Assembly (NCBI GenBank): GCA_018667205.1
Contig: JABIVN010000362.1
Coordinates: 1-5,875, forward strand
DNA: 5,875 nucleotides
Source of the DNA: Gammaproteobacteria bacterium
Lineage (GTDB): Bacteria; Pseudomonadota; Gammaproteobacteria; Pseudomonadales; Azotimanducaceae
Direction: 5' to 3'
The notes under the pieces were generated by a model. That model saw nothing but the letters and a program-made list of their open reading frames with translations. It was not told the origin of the DNA and did not search any database. How positions within the stretch are numbered: the first letter of the stretch is position 1; each line of letters opens with the position of its first letter. The translations under genes were made by a program, and so were the position numbers. Positions 1 through 5,619 of the stretch are shown here, in pieces.

Positions 1-934
1 GTTCAGCGGCGCTAAATTTGATCGTGTCAGGGATCGTCGCTAGCAAAAAGTTAGCCTGACTGTCAGCACAATAAATACCCAGTACCTGGAGTTCTGCCCT
101 TAGCCTGTCGCGCTCAAGGATCACTTTTTTTGCGTTTGCACGCACATGATCCTGGTCTGCGATCGCCGCCTCCGCGACCCGCTGACTGATCAAATCAAGG
201 TTATAGCTGTCTCTTGTTTTGTGCAGCATGGGGGCTATCAATGATTGATCAGCGAGTCCGTATCCAAATCGGAGTCCGGCGAGCGAGTATCCCTTACTGA
301 GCGTACGCAGAATTATCAGGTTGTCGTGCTCTTTGACTAACTCGGCGGTTTGATAATGATGGTCTACAAAGTCGATATAAGCCTCATCCAACAAAAGAAT
401 AGAATTAAGCTTGGATGCAAGTTTGGAAATCTGGTCGATCGGCATTAGAGCGCCGGTAGGTGCATGCGGGTTCACTAGAAATGTCAATTTCACCTTTTGG
501 TCGTTCATGCTTTGCGCGAACTCCTCAGGCAGTGTCCAGTCAGCCAAGAGAGGCGCGTTAACGATGGGGCAATCCTGAATCTGTGCTAAAACAGAATACA
601 GAGAATACGTAGGGTCGGTCATGCCGATTTTTTCACCCGGGTCGACAAAGGTAGTGATCACAAGTCTCAAAAGTTCATCGCCGCCTCGGGTAGCGATAAC
701 GTTTTTTAGGTCCAGGCCATGCAGTTCTGCCGCCAGCTGGCGAAATTTTTGTGCGGTTGCCGGTGGGTAGCGTCTGAGTGACTCGGGCTTAATCTGGCTT
801 AATACGTTACTCACCTGTGGTGAAGGTGGGTAGGGATTTTCATTGGTGTTTAGCTTGATGGTTAGCTCATTATCCGGCTGCTCACCGCTGGCATAGCCTG
901 CCATCCGACGGATATTCTCTCGTTCAAAATTCAT
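1..934 (-). CDS. hisC: Histidinol-phosphate aminotransferase, 3' end outside the window
   Basis: PLP-dependent fold-type I aminotransferase. HisC transfers an amino group from glutamate to imidazole-acetol phosphate, giving histidinol phosphate in cytosolic histidine biosynthesis. About 311 codons are visible and the C-terminus is cut by the left edge. Seen in the translation: N-terminal NIRRMAGYASGEQP and LNTNENPYPP (substrate lid and Asn-Glu-Asn-Pro motif), TRGGDELL, NPHAPTG with Asn155, LDEAYIDF with Asp183 and Tyr186, and TLSKGYSLAGLRFGYG with the Schiff-base Lys214 and phosphate-binding Arg222. Lys214 and Arg222 have the same numbers as in E. coli HisC, which supports the ATG at 934. The ribosome binding site is weak, so translation may depend on greB upstream. 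The last gene of the dgkA-greB-hisC group, 14 bp after greB. The motif usually reads NPHNPTG; here the second Asn is Ala. A related class (CobD-like or another HisC paralogue) is possible but less likely. Confidence 0.88.
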   Translation of the reverse strand, partial: MNFERENIRRMAGYASGEQPDNELTIKLNTNENPYPPSPQVSNVLSQIKPESLRRYPPATAQKFRQLAAELHGLDLKNVIATRGGDELLRLVITTFVDPGEKIGMTDPTYSLYSVLAQIQDCPIVNAPLLADWTLPEEFAQSMNDQKVKLTFLVNPHAPTGALMPIDQISKLASKLNSILLLDEAYIDFVDHHYQTAELVKEHDNLIILRTLSKGYSLAGLRFGYGLADQSLIAPMLHKTRDSYNLDLISQRVAEAAIADQDHVRANAKKVILERDRLRAELQVLGIYCADSQANFLLATIPDTIKFSAAE

Positions 935-948
935 TCTATTAACCGTTA

Positions 949-1434
949 TTAGCTGTCAAAAGGTTGGTAGCTGATGTCTAAAATAAAGAGCTCGGCATTG
1001 CCGGCTGGGAGTTTCACTAAGACCGTCGATGTCTTTTTTTTGCCGATTAGACCTTTCGCCATGGGTGAATTGAGGCTGATCCAGCCAAGCTTTGTGTCCA
1101 GTTCGTCTGCGCCAACGATGCGGAGTTCTGAGATTTCACCGTGTTCATTTTCGAGTCTGACCCATGCGCCGAAATAGACGGTGTCCTGATTGTCAGGTAC
1201 GCGATCCACTATTTCCAGATTGTCGAGTCTTTTCGTCAGGTAGCGGATTCTTTTATCGATTTCACGAAGCCGCTTTTTGCCGTAAATGTAGTCGGCATTT
1301 TCGCTTCGGTCGCCAAGCGCAGCTGCCGCACTTACTTGCCTTGTTACCTCGGGGCGAATGACTCGCCAAAGACTATTGGCCTCGTCTCGTAGGTTTCTTG
1401 CGCCTTGCGGCGTGATGTAAACCTTGCCTGTCAT
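949..1434 (-). CDS. greB: Transcription elongation factor GreB
   Basis: Cytosolic factor that enters the RNA polymerase secondary channel and stimulates cleavage of backtracked RNA, rescuing stalled elongation complexes. The protein is 161 aa, close to the usual GreB length (about 158). The N-terminal coiled coil covers roughly residues 10-75 and carries the tip motif LGDRSENADY, with the catalytic acidic pair Asp42 and Glu45. KKRLREIDKRIRYLTKRL and FGAWVRLENE are the GreB rather than GreA form. The C-terminal FKBP-like domain (about 80-158) contains ISLNSPMAKGLIGK and LPAGNAEL. The start ATG (1434-1432) overlaps the dgkA stop as ATGA and no clear Shine-Dalgarno precedes it, so translational coupling to dgkA is likely (inference). 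hisC follows after 14 bp. Confidence 0.95.
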   Translation of the reverse strand: MTGKVYITPQGARNLRDEANSLWRVIRPEVTRQVSAAAALGDRSENADYIYGKKRLREIDKRIRYLTKRLDNLEIVDRVPDNQDTVYFGAWVRLENEHGEISELRIVGADELDTKLGWISLNSPMAKGLIGKKKTSTVLVKLPAGNAELFILDISYQPFDS

Positions 1435-1868
1435 TGGCCAATGCTCAGTGATTCCAAAACAATGTAGGCCCAGACAATCCCGACCATGATAAGTGACATC
1501 ATGACCGCAGCAGAGCCATAGTCTTTAGCAAGCTTCGAGAGTTCGTGGTGCTCAGTTCCGATTCGATCGATTGCTGCCTCTATGCCGGAGTTGAGTAACT
1601 CTACCGACAGCACGAAACAACATGCACTCAGCAGTCCTACCACCTGGCCGAGTGAACTGGCTAGATATGCGCCGGTAGGCACCAGAAAACCGAAAGCCAT
1701 CAGTTCTTGCCGAAAAGCAGATTCATGCTTGAAGGCACTTTTTAGTCCCGCCAGTGAAAAACGTGTAGCGTTTAACAGGTGCGTCAGCCCCGTGTTTGTT
1801 TTCTTGTCAAAGGAGGGACTTTTGTCAGCGTGTTCGGTTTTCATGTTGTCTATTATAGTGGGGCTCAT
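1431..1868 (-). CDS. dgkA: Diacylglycerol kinase, inner membrane
   Basis: Small trimeric integral membrane kinase that phosphorylates diacylglycerol to phosphatidic acid, recycling lipid released during membrane-derived glucan and envelope synthesis. Visible: FSLAGLKSAFKHESAFRQE, then three hydrophobic segments (about residues 56-70, 74-92 and 119-140), with VELLNSGIEAAIDRIGTEHH and LAKDYGSAAV. Glu49, Glu90, Asn93, Glu97, Lys115 and Asp116 match E. coli Glu28, Glu69, Asn72, Glu76, Lys94 and Asp95 at a constant offset of 21. The length is 145 aa against about 122 in E. coli; the excess is a polar N-terminal extension. ATG 1868 has a weak AGG about 9 bases upstream. An alternative ATG at 1844 (Met9) has no Shine-Dalgarno but sits just past a TATAAT. 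First gene of the leftward group; its stop overlaps the greB start. Confidence 0.95.
   Translation of the reverse strand: MSPTIIDNMKTEHADKSPSFDKKTNTGLTHLLNATRFSLAGLKSAFKHESAFRQELMAFGFLVPTGAYLASSLGQVVGLLSACCFVLSVELLNSGIEAAIDRIGTEHHELSKLAKDYGSAAVMMSLIMVGIVWAYIVLESLSIGQ
1852..1857 (-). promoter_or_regulatory. Candidate -10 box (TATAAT) inside the dgkA 5' end
   Basis: A perfect TATAAT on the minus strand lies 11 bases inside dgkA as called from ATG 1868. Its predicted transcription start would fall almost on the internal ATG at 1844, giving a nearly leaderless mRNA. The hexamer at the expected -35 position (TAGGCG with a 17-base spacer) is poor, so this may be chance. Confidence 0.3.
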
Positions 1869-1886
1869 CGGCAGCGCCTAGTTTAT

Positions 1887-1898
1887 GCGAATTTTCGC
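1887..1898. repeat. Inverted repeat GCGAA-TT-TTCGC in the divergent region
   Basis: Perfect 5-bp arms with a 2-bp centre, in the 93-bp region between divergent dgkA and clpB. It ends on the first base of the proposed -35 element of clpB, so it could be an operator acting on either gene. No known regulator motif is recognised, and arms this short can arise by chance. Confidence 0.35.
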
Positions 1899-1925
1899 TT
1901 GAATCGACCCTAAATGACCTCACTT
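1898..1925 (+). promoter_or_regulatory. Sigma-32 (RpoH) heat-shock promoter of clpB
   Basis: CTTGAAT at 1898-1904 matches the RpoH -35 element (CTTGAAA). After 13 bases comes CCTCACTT at 1918-1925, which resembles the -10 element CCCCATTT at 6 of 8 positions, including the C-rich start. Transcription would begin near 1930-1935, leaving a leader of about 30 bases before the GTG. clpB belongs to the RpoH regulon in E. coli and other gammaproteobacteria, so position and orientation fit. No competing sigma-70 promoter is obvious here. Confidence 0.72.
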
Positions 1926-1948
1926 AGTGAAGTGTAAGCCAAATACAT

Positions 1949-1952
1949 AGGA
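1949..1952 (+). promoter_or_regulatory. Ribosome binding site supporting the GTG start of clpB
   Basis: AGGA lies 9 bases upstream of GTG 1962. The protein from this GTG begins [11 protein letters not shown], collinear with residue 1 of E. coli ClpB (MRLDRLTNKFQ), so the non-ATG start is well supported. Confidence 0.7.
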
Positions 1953-1961
1953 TGACCAGAC

Positions 1962-4535
1962 GTGCGAATAGACAAATTTACCGCCAAGCTTCAGCAAGCG
2001 CTTTCCGATGCCCAGTCTATGGCCGTGGGTCGCGATCATAACAGCCTTGCGCCGACCCACCTTGTGCAGGCGCTGCTTCGTCAGCAGGGTGGCTCAGTAA
2101 GACCGATGCTAATACAGATGGGGGTAGATACGGTCGCGATGGAGCGTGAACTGGAACTGCTGATGGATCAGCTTCCCCAGATCAATGAAAACCTGGGTGA
2201 TGTGCAAATGTCACCTGACCTGGGGCGGTTGCTCAATTTGGCGGATAAAAATGCCCAGCACAGTGGGGATCAGTTCATTACCAGTGAAATGGTCTTTTTG
2301 GCTGCAGCCGATGACCGTGGCGAAATTGGCGACCTGTTCATAAGGTGTCAGGTTCACAAAGAATCTCTGAGCCGTGTGATCGAACGGCTGCGCGGTGGTA
2401 CAACCGTTGATGACCCGAATGCAGAAGACACTCGACAAGCGCTCGATAAATATACCGTCAACCTGACCGAGTTAGCCGAGCAGGGCAAGCTAGATCCTGT
2501 CATCGGGCGCGATGACGAGATAAGACGAACGATTCAGGTCCTGCAGCGACGCACCAAAAACAATCCTGTCCTAATTGGGGCGCCGGGTGTTGGTAAGACC
2601 GCGATTGTTGAAGGGCTGGCTCAACGAATTATCAATGGTGAAGTACCTGAAGGATTGCGCGATAAGAGAATTTTGGCTCTTGATATGGGTACGCTTATTG
2701 CCGGTGCAAAATTTCGTGGTGAATTCGAGGAGCGTTTAAAGGCTGTTTTGCACGAGGTGTCGAAGGCAGAAGGTCAGGTGATCTTGTTTGTCGATGAACT
2801 GCATACGATGGTTGGCGCCGGCAAGGCGGAGGGGGCGATGGATGCTGGTAATATGCTGAAGCCCGCGCTCGCCAGAGGTGACCTTCATTGTGTTGGTGCT
2901 ACCACGCTGGATGAATACCGTGAGTACATTGAAAAAGATGCCGCGCTGGAACGCAGGTTCCAGAAAGTGCAAGTTGATGAGCCAAATGTTGATGATGCTA
3001 TTGCCATTCTTAGAGGTCTCAAGGAACGGTACGAGGTGCATCACGGCGTAGATATTACGGACCCCGCTATCATTGCCGCGGCCCAACTGTCGCATCGTTA
3101 TATTACCGACCGGCAACTCCCTGATAAGGCCATCGACCTGGTCGATGAGGCGGCGAGTCTGATCCGCATGGAAATGGATTCCAAACCGCAAGAGATGGAT
3201 CGTTTGGAACGAAGACTGATCCAGTTCAAGATTGAACGTGAAGCGCTGAAAAAGGAGCAGGACGAGGGGTCCAGGCGGCGACTTGAAAGGCTTGATTCCG
3301 ACATTAAGGCGCTGGGAAAGGACTATTCGGACCTGGACGACGTTTGGCGCGCAGAGAAAGCAGCGCTTCAAGGGGCCCAGCAGATTAAAGAGGGGCTTGA
3401 GCAAGCAAAACTGGATTTTGAGTCGGCGCGGCGCGCCGGAGACCTGACCAAAATGTCTGAGCTTCAATATGGCGCGATACCAGACTTGGAAAAACAGCTT
3501 GGACTTGCCCATTTAACCGACAGTTCAAATCTGACCTTGCTCCGAAATAGGGTGACTGAAGAGGAAATTGCAGAAGTCGTTTCAAAATGGACCGGTATAC
3601 CCGTGTCCAAGATGTTGGAAGGGGAACGGGTCAAGTTACTAGCGCTAGAGGAGGAACTTCACAAGCAGGTGATTGGACAGGATGAAGCAGTAACTGCCGT
3701 CGCTAATGCCATTCGTCGTTCCCGTGCGGGTCTGTCCGACCCGGGCAGACCTAATGGATCATTCCTTTTCCTGGGTCCAACGGGTGTCGGTAAAACAGAG
3801 CTTTGTAAAACGCTGGCAAGATCCTTGTTTGATACAGAAGATTCGTTGATTCGTCTCGATATGTCAGAATTTATGGAGAAGCACTCCGTTGCGAGGCTCA
3901 TTGGTGCGCCCCCAGGCTATGTGGGTTACGAACAAGGTGGCTTTCTGACGGAAAGTGTTCGGCGAAAACCCTACTCAGTAATCCTGCTGGATGAAATCGA
4001 TAAGGCGCACCCGGATGTCTTCAACATTTTATTGCAGGTGCTTGATGATGGTCGATTGACCGATGGGCACGGAAGAACGGTTGATTTTAGAAACACCGTC
4101 CTGGTGATGACATCAAACCTGGGATCCGACCTGATTCAAACAATGTCCGGTGGTGGTCACAACCAAATCAAGTCTGCTGTGATGAAGATTGTTTCGACGG
4201 CTTTTCGGCCTGAATTTATTAACCGGGTCGATGATGTAGTTGTTTTTCATCCTCTTGAAAAAGATCAAGTTAAAGGTATCGCGTGTATTCAACTTGATAT
4301 TTTGCAGCAAAGGGTTAACGACGCCCATATCCATTTGCAGTTTGATGACGACTCGGTGGAGTTTCTTGTTGAGGTGGGCTACGACCCTATCTATGGCGCC
4401 AGACCGTTAAAGCGAGCTATTCAGCAATACGTAGAGAACCCGTTGGCACAGGCAATCCTGTCAGGAGAGTACGTAAACGGAGATCAGATTCAAGTGAGAA
4501 TGCTTGATAAAGGCATTGTTTTAAGCAAAATCTAA
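1962..4535 (+). CDS. clpB: ATP-dependent chaperone/disaggregase ClpB
   Basis: Hexameric cytosolic AAA+ disaggregase that works with DnaK/DnaJ/GrpE to pull polypeptides out of aggregates after heat stress. It is 857 aa, the same length as E. coli ClpB. Domains in order: Clp N domain (about 1-145); NBD1 with Walker A GAPGVGKT (Lys212), pore loop [13 protein letters not shown], Walker B VDELHT (Glu279) and ALERRF arginine fingers (about 331-332); coiled-coil M domain (about 409-525) with Tyr503 in [18 protein letters not shown]2 with GPTGVGKTE (Lys611), pore loop GYVGYEQGG, Walker B LLDEID (Glu678) and [11 protein letters not shown]-terminal [17 protein letters not shown]. All catalytic residues are intact. 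Differences from E. coli: NBD1 Walker A has Ala for Glu, pore residue 251 is Phe rather than Tyr, and codon 149 is GTT rather than a possible internal start. There is no IGL/F ClpP-binding loop, so it is ClpB and not ClpA/ClpC. Probably a single-gene heat-shock unit. Confidence 0.98.
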   Translation: MRIDKFTAKLQQALSDAQSMAVGRDHNSLAPTHLVQALLRQQGGSVRPMLIQMGVDTVAMERELELLMDQLPQINENLGDVQMSPDLGRLLNLADKNAQHSGDQFITSEMVFLAAADDRGEIGDLFIRCQVHKESLSRVIERLRGGTTVDDPNAEDTRQALDKYTVNLTELAEQGKLDPVIGRDDEIRRTIQVLQRRTKNNPVLIGAPGVGKTAIVEGLAQRIINGEVPEGLRDKRILALDMGTLIAGAKFRGEFEERLKAVLHEVSKAEGQVILFVDELHTMVGAGKAEGAMDAGNMLKPALARGDLHCVGATTLDEYREYIEKDAALERRFQKVQVDEPNVDDAIAILRGLKERYEVHHGVDITDPAIIAAAQLSHRYITDRQLPDKAIDLVDEAASLIRMEMDSKPQEMDRLERRLIQFKIEREALKKEQDEGSRRRLERLDSDIKALGKDYSDLDDVWRAEKAALQGAQQIKEGLEQAKLDFESARRAGDLTKMSELQYGAIPDLEKQLGLAHLTDSSNLTLLRNRVTEEEIAEVVSKWTGIPVSKMLEGERVKLLALEEELHKQVIGQDEAVTAVANAIRRSRAGLSDPGRPNGSFLFLGPTGVGKTELCKTLARSLFDTEDSLIRLDMSEFMEKHSVARLIGAPPGYVGYEQGGFLTESVRRKPYSVILLDEIDKAHPDVFNILLQVLDDGRLTDGHGRTVDFRNTVLVMTSNLGSDLIQTMSGGGHNQIKSAVMKIVSTAFRPEFINRVDDVVVFHPLEKDQVKGIACIQLDILQQRVNDAHIHLQFDDDSVEFLVEVGYDPIYGARPLKRAIQQYVENPLAQAILSGEYVNGDQIQVRMLDKGIVLSKI

Positions 4536-4539
4536 AAAG

Positions 4540-4559
4540 TACTGTACATAAACACAGCT
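4540..4559. promoter_or_regulatory. LexA (SOS) box 1
   Basis: TACTGTACATAAACACAGCT fits the gammaproteobacterial LexA operator CTGT-N8-ACAG (CTG at 4542-4544, CAG at 4555-4557, 10-base centre). The consensus is TACTG followed by alternating T/A and CAGTA. The first ten bases equal those of the E. coli sulA operator as I recall it. The box starts 5 bases after the clpB stop, upstream of the unknown gene at 4627. Confidence 0.75.
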
Positions 4560-4564
4560 AAAAT
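4559..4564 (+). promoter_or_regulatory. Candidate -10 box (TAAAAT) between the two LexA boxes
   Basis: TAAAAT differs from TATAAT at one base and lies exactly between the two SOS boxes, where bound LexA would block RNA polymerase. No good -35 is seen 17 bases upstream (AAAGTA), so the assignment is tentative. The mRNA leader would be about 55 bases. Confidence 0.4.
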
Positions 4565-4565
4565 G

Positions 4566-4585
4566 TACTGTGTGTTTATCCAGTA
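4566..4585. promoter_or_regulatory. LexA (SOS) box 2
   Basis: TACTGTGTGTTTATCCAGTA has CTG at 4568-4570 and CAG at 4581-4583 with a 10-base centre, flanked by TA and TA as in the full TACTG...CAGTA consensus. Only one core base (CCAG for ACAG) is off. Its centre is 26 bp from that of box 1, a spacing compatible with two LexA dimers on roughly one face of the DNA. Confidence 0.7.
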
Positions 4586-4614
4586 GTCGGATCAAGCTTT
4601 AGTACAGGTTGATA

Positions 4615-4620
4615 AAGGAG
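4615..4620 (+). promoter_or_regulatory. Strong Shine-Dalgarno (AAGGAG) deciding the start at 4627
   Basis: AAGGAG is followed by ATGCCCATG. The first ATG (4621) directly abuts the Shine-Dalgarno and is too close to use. The second (4627) is 6 bases away, the usual spacing, so 4627 is chosen. A TTG at 4609 is in the same frame but lies upstream of the Shine-Dalgarno. Confidence 0.75.
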
Positions 4621-4626
4621 ATGCCC

Positions 4627-5055
4627 ATGAAATCCCGATTTTCGAAAGCAAAAATTGTTTTGTTAGAAAACAAAATCGCAAAGAAGGTGCAAGCAGGCGA
4701 TGTATTTGTAAAACAGCATGCACCTGAAAAACAGCATGCACCTGAAAAACACGCCGCATCTAAAAAGTACGACGTAGGTTTGCTGGGAGCTGATGATAGT
4801 CCTCGATTATCTCTAGTTGAGCTGAAAATGCCGGCAGATGCCGCAGTAGCCAAAGGTGCTATTCATGCAAAATATCATTCGGTTCTAGCGATGGAGGCAG
4901 CAAGAAAAATGCGCAGGTCGCGCCAGAAGCTAAGAACCGGCCAACAAGTTTGTCATCACTTAAGGATGATGCTGGCAAGTGACCCTTCTCCTAGCGAGCC
5001 TGCGCCCTTGAAACAGGCAGCTGGTGCAGAACCTCAGTTTCGATTAGGTTTCTGA
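4627..5055 (+). CDS. Small basic protein of unknown family, probably SOS-regulated
   Basis: I do not recognise this family. The 142-aa product starts MKSRFSKAKIVLLENKIAKK and ends EPQFRLGF. It has no signal peptide and no convincing membrane segment. The N-terminus (1-20) is a basic amphipathic stretch. Next comes a tandem hexapeptide KQHAPE-KQHAPE followed by a degenerate KHAASK, then LLGADDSPRLSLVELKMPAD. A probable helix rich in Ala, His, Lys and Arg (about 71-112) includes AMEAARKMRRSRQKLR, and the tail is Pro/Ala-rich. The strong ribosome binding site and two LexA boxes upstream indicate a real, DNA-damage-induced gene (inference). Checkpoint, nucleoid-binding or toxin-like roles are all possible, and none is shown. 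It does not resemble SulA, RecN, ImuA/B or UmuD. Two further 18-bp-period arrays follow its stop. Confidence 0.72.
   Translation: MKSRFSKAKIVLLENKIAKKVQAGDVFVKQHAPEKQHAPEKHAASKKYDVGLLGADDSPRLSLVELKMPADAAVAKGAIHAKYHSVLAMEAARKMRRSRQKLRTGQQVCHHLRMMLASDPSPSEPAPLKQAAGAEPQFRLGF
4711..4746 (+). repeat. 18-bp tandem duplication inside the SOS gene
   Basis: Two identical copies of AAACAGCATGCACCTGAA (4711-4728 and 4729-4746), followed by the degenerate start of a third (AAACACGCC). In frame it encodes KQHAPE twice. The exact identity indicates a recent duplication, and the period is a multiple of three, so the frame is kept. Confidence 0.95.
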
Positions 5056-5064
5056 TCGATTCAT

Positions 5065-5078
5065 GTTACGACCGTAAC
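5065..5078. repeat. Small inverted repeat GTTACG-AC-CGTAAC
   Basis: Perfect 6-bp arms, 9 bases after the stop of the SOS gene. No T-run follows, so it is not a convincing Rho-independent terminator. The palindrome CAACGTTG lies just beyond, at 5085-5092. Confidence 0.45.
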
Positions 5079-5097
5079 AGCGTTCAACGTTGTATCA

Positions 5098-5188
5098 GGT
5101 AACAAGGTTGGCTCAGGTAACAAGGTTGGCTCAGAGGTAATAAGGTTGGCTCAGAGGTAATAAGGTTGGCTCAGGTAACAAGGTCGCT
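5098..5188 (+). repeat. Tandem array of 18/20-bp units (GGTAACAAGGTTGGCTCA)
   Basis: Five head-to-tail units. Units 1-2 (5098-5115 and 5116-5133) are GGTAACAAGGTTGGCTCA. Units 3-4 (5134-5153 and 5154-5173) are the 20-bp variant GAGGTAATAAGGTTGGCTCA. Unit 5 (5174-5188) is GGTAACAAGGTCGCT and runs into the next array. Read in the right frame each unit gives GNKVGS, but the two 20-bp units place units 1-2, 3 and 4-5 in three different frames. There is no unique spacer between units, so it is not a CRISPR. Confidence 0.95.
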
Positions 5189-5290
5189 GCACTTACACCT
5201 GCACCGGCACTTACACCTACGCCTACGCTAAGACCTATGCCAGAACTTATAGGAGCATCTACTCGAGTGACCCCTCGGGCGATGTCTTAA
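5144..5290 (+). pseudogene. Apparent remnant of a repeat-rich protein C-terminus, out of frame
   Basis: An open stretch with no usable upstream start codon, bounded by TAA at 5141-5143 and TAA at 5288-5290. It reads GNKVGS, GNKVAA, then three hexads ALTPAP, ALTPTP, TLRPMP, and a tail ELIGASTRVTPRAMS. The hexads keep Leu, Pro and Pro while third positions change (CTT/CTT/CTA and CCG/CCT/CCA), a pattern of past protein-level constraint. Units 1-2 of the GNKVGS array are in the frame of the gene at 4627, after its TGA at 5053. Removing two 2-bp insertions would join them to this stretch. A decayed extension of the SOS gene is one reading; a chance open frame in non-coding repeats is the other. 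Confidence 0.4.
5189..5242 (+). repeat. Degenerate 18-bp array encoding xLxPxP hexads
   Basis: Three 18-bp units: GCACTTACACCTGCACCG (5189-5206), GCACTTACACCTACGCCT (5207-5224) and ACGCTAAGACCTATGCCA (5225-5242). It directly continues the GNKVGS array with the same period but an unrelated sequence. Confidence 0.85.
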
Positions 5291-5619
5291 GCACCTCGGC
5301 TGGATGATGACATTAAGTCTTCGACGATTCTTTTAGTGTGAAATGACCCCTGATCACCGGTTTTTATAGCCAGATCGGCACGTCTTTATTCTTTGTCGTT
5401 CCATTGGTCTTCTGTACGTTGATAAATCTGCTGTCTGGGAAGACTGCCCCGTGCATGAGATAATCTGGTGCTGTGTTTATGACGCCACACTGTTCATCAT
5501 TCCTTTATCGGGTTGCTGTTAGTCATCAGGGTATTTTCCTTGCACGCGAGAATTAAGTATAAAAAAGCGGGTTGTTGCCTGGCTAATCAACGTGACTTAG
5601 ATAAAGGGAAGAAAAGCTA
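5291..5619. other. Gene-poor intergenic region
   Basis: About 330 bases with frequent stops in all frames. I see no recognisable protein, tRNA or structured RNA. The longest open stretch noted is a 34-codon minus-strand frame (5490-5386), of a length expected by chance. No strong hairpin with a T-run is present. The region probably holds the 3' end of the upstream transcript and the promoter of the oxidoreductase. Confidence 0.6.
5558..5563 (+). promoter_or_regulatory. Candidate -10 box (TATAAA) for the oxidoreductase
   Basis: TATAAA stands in an A-rich stretch 62 bases before the leader ORF. A TTGCAC at 5540-5545 looks like a -35 but is only 12 bases away, too close. The hexamer at 17 bases is TTTCCT. 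Weak evidence. Confidence 0.25.

Noticed and set aside
1141..1392. Plus-strand open frames opposite greB
   Set aside because: They are antisense to a clearly identified GreB with intact motifs and have no independent support.
2736..3512. 258-codon open frame on the minus strand inside clpB
   Set aside because: It lies wholly opposite the NBD1 and M-domain coding sequence of clpB, resembles no protein family and has no promoter or ribosome binding site of note. It is a shadow of codon usage.
4548..4579. Rho-independent terminator of clpB
   Set aside because: The stem is AT-rich with a 14-base loop and is followed by CCAGTAG, not a T-run. LexA boxes explain the symmetry better.
4599..4853. 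84-codon minus-strand frame with Cys/Phe-rich repeats opposite the SOS gene
   Set aside because: The apparent CFSGACCFSGACCF repeat is the antisense reading of the 18-bp duplication. The plus-strand gene has the ribosome binding site and operators.
5053..5078. Selenocysteine or programmed read-through at the TGA ending the SOS gene
   Set aside because: The hairpin GTTACG-AC-CGTAAC follows the TGA at a suggestive distance, but the stem is short, the loop does not resemble a SECIS loop, and the frame soon fails at a TAA (5158) anyway.
5098..5188. CRISPR array
   Set aside because: Units are directly adjacent with no variable spacers, and no cas genes are present.
5386..5490. 34-codon minus-strand ORF starting GTG at 5490
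   Set aside because: An AAGGA lies about 10 bases upstream, but the length is within chance expectation and the product resembles nothing known.
5538..5557. Sigma-54 promoter (TTGCACG near 5540)
   Set aside because: The -24 element lacks the invariant GG and no GC doublet is present at the -12 position.
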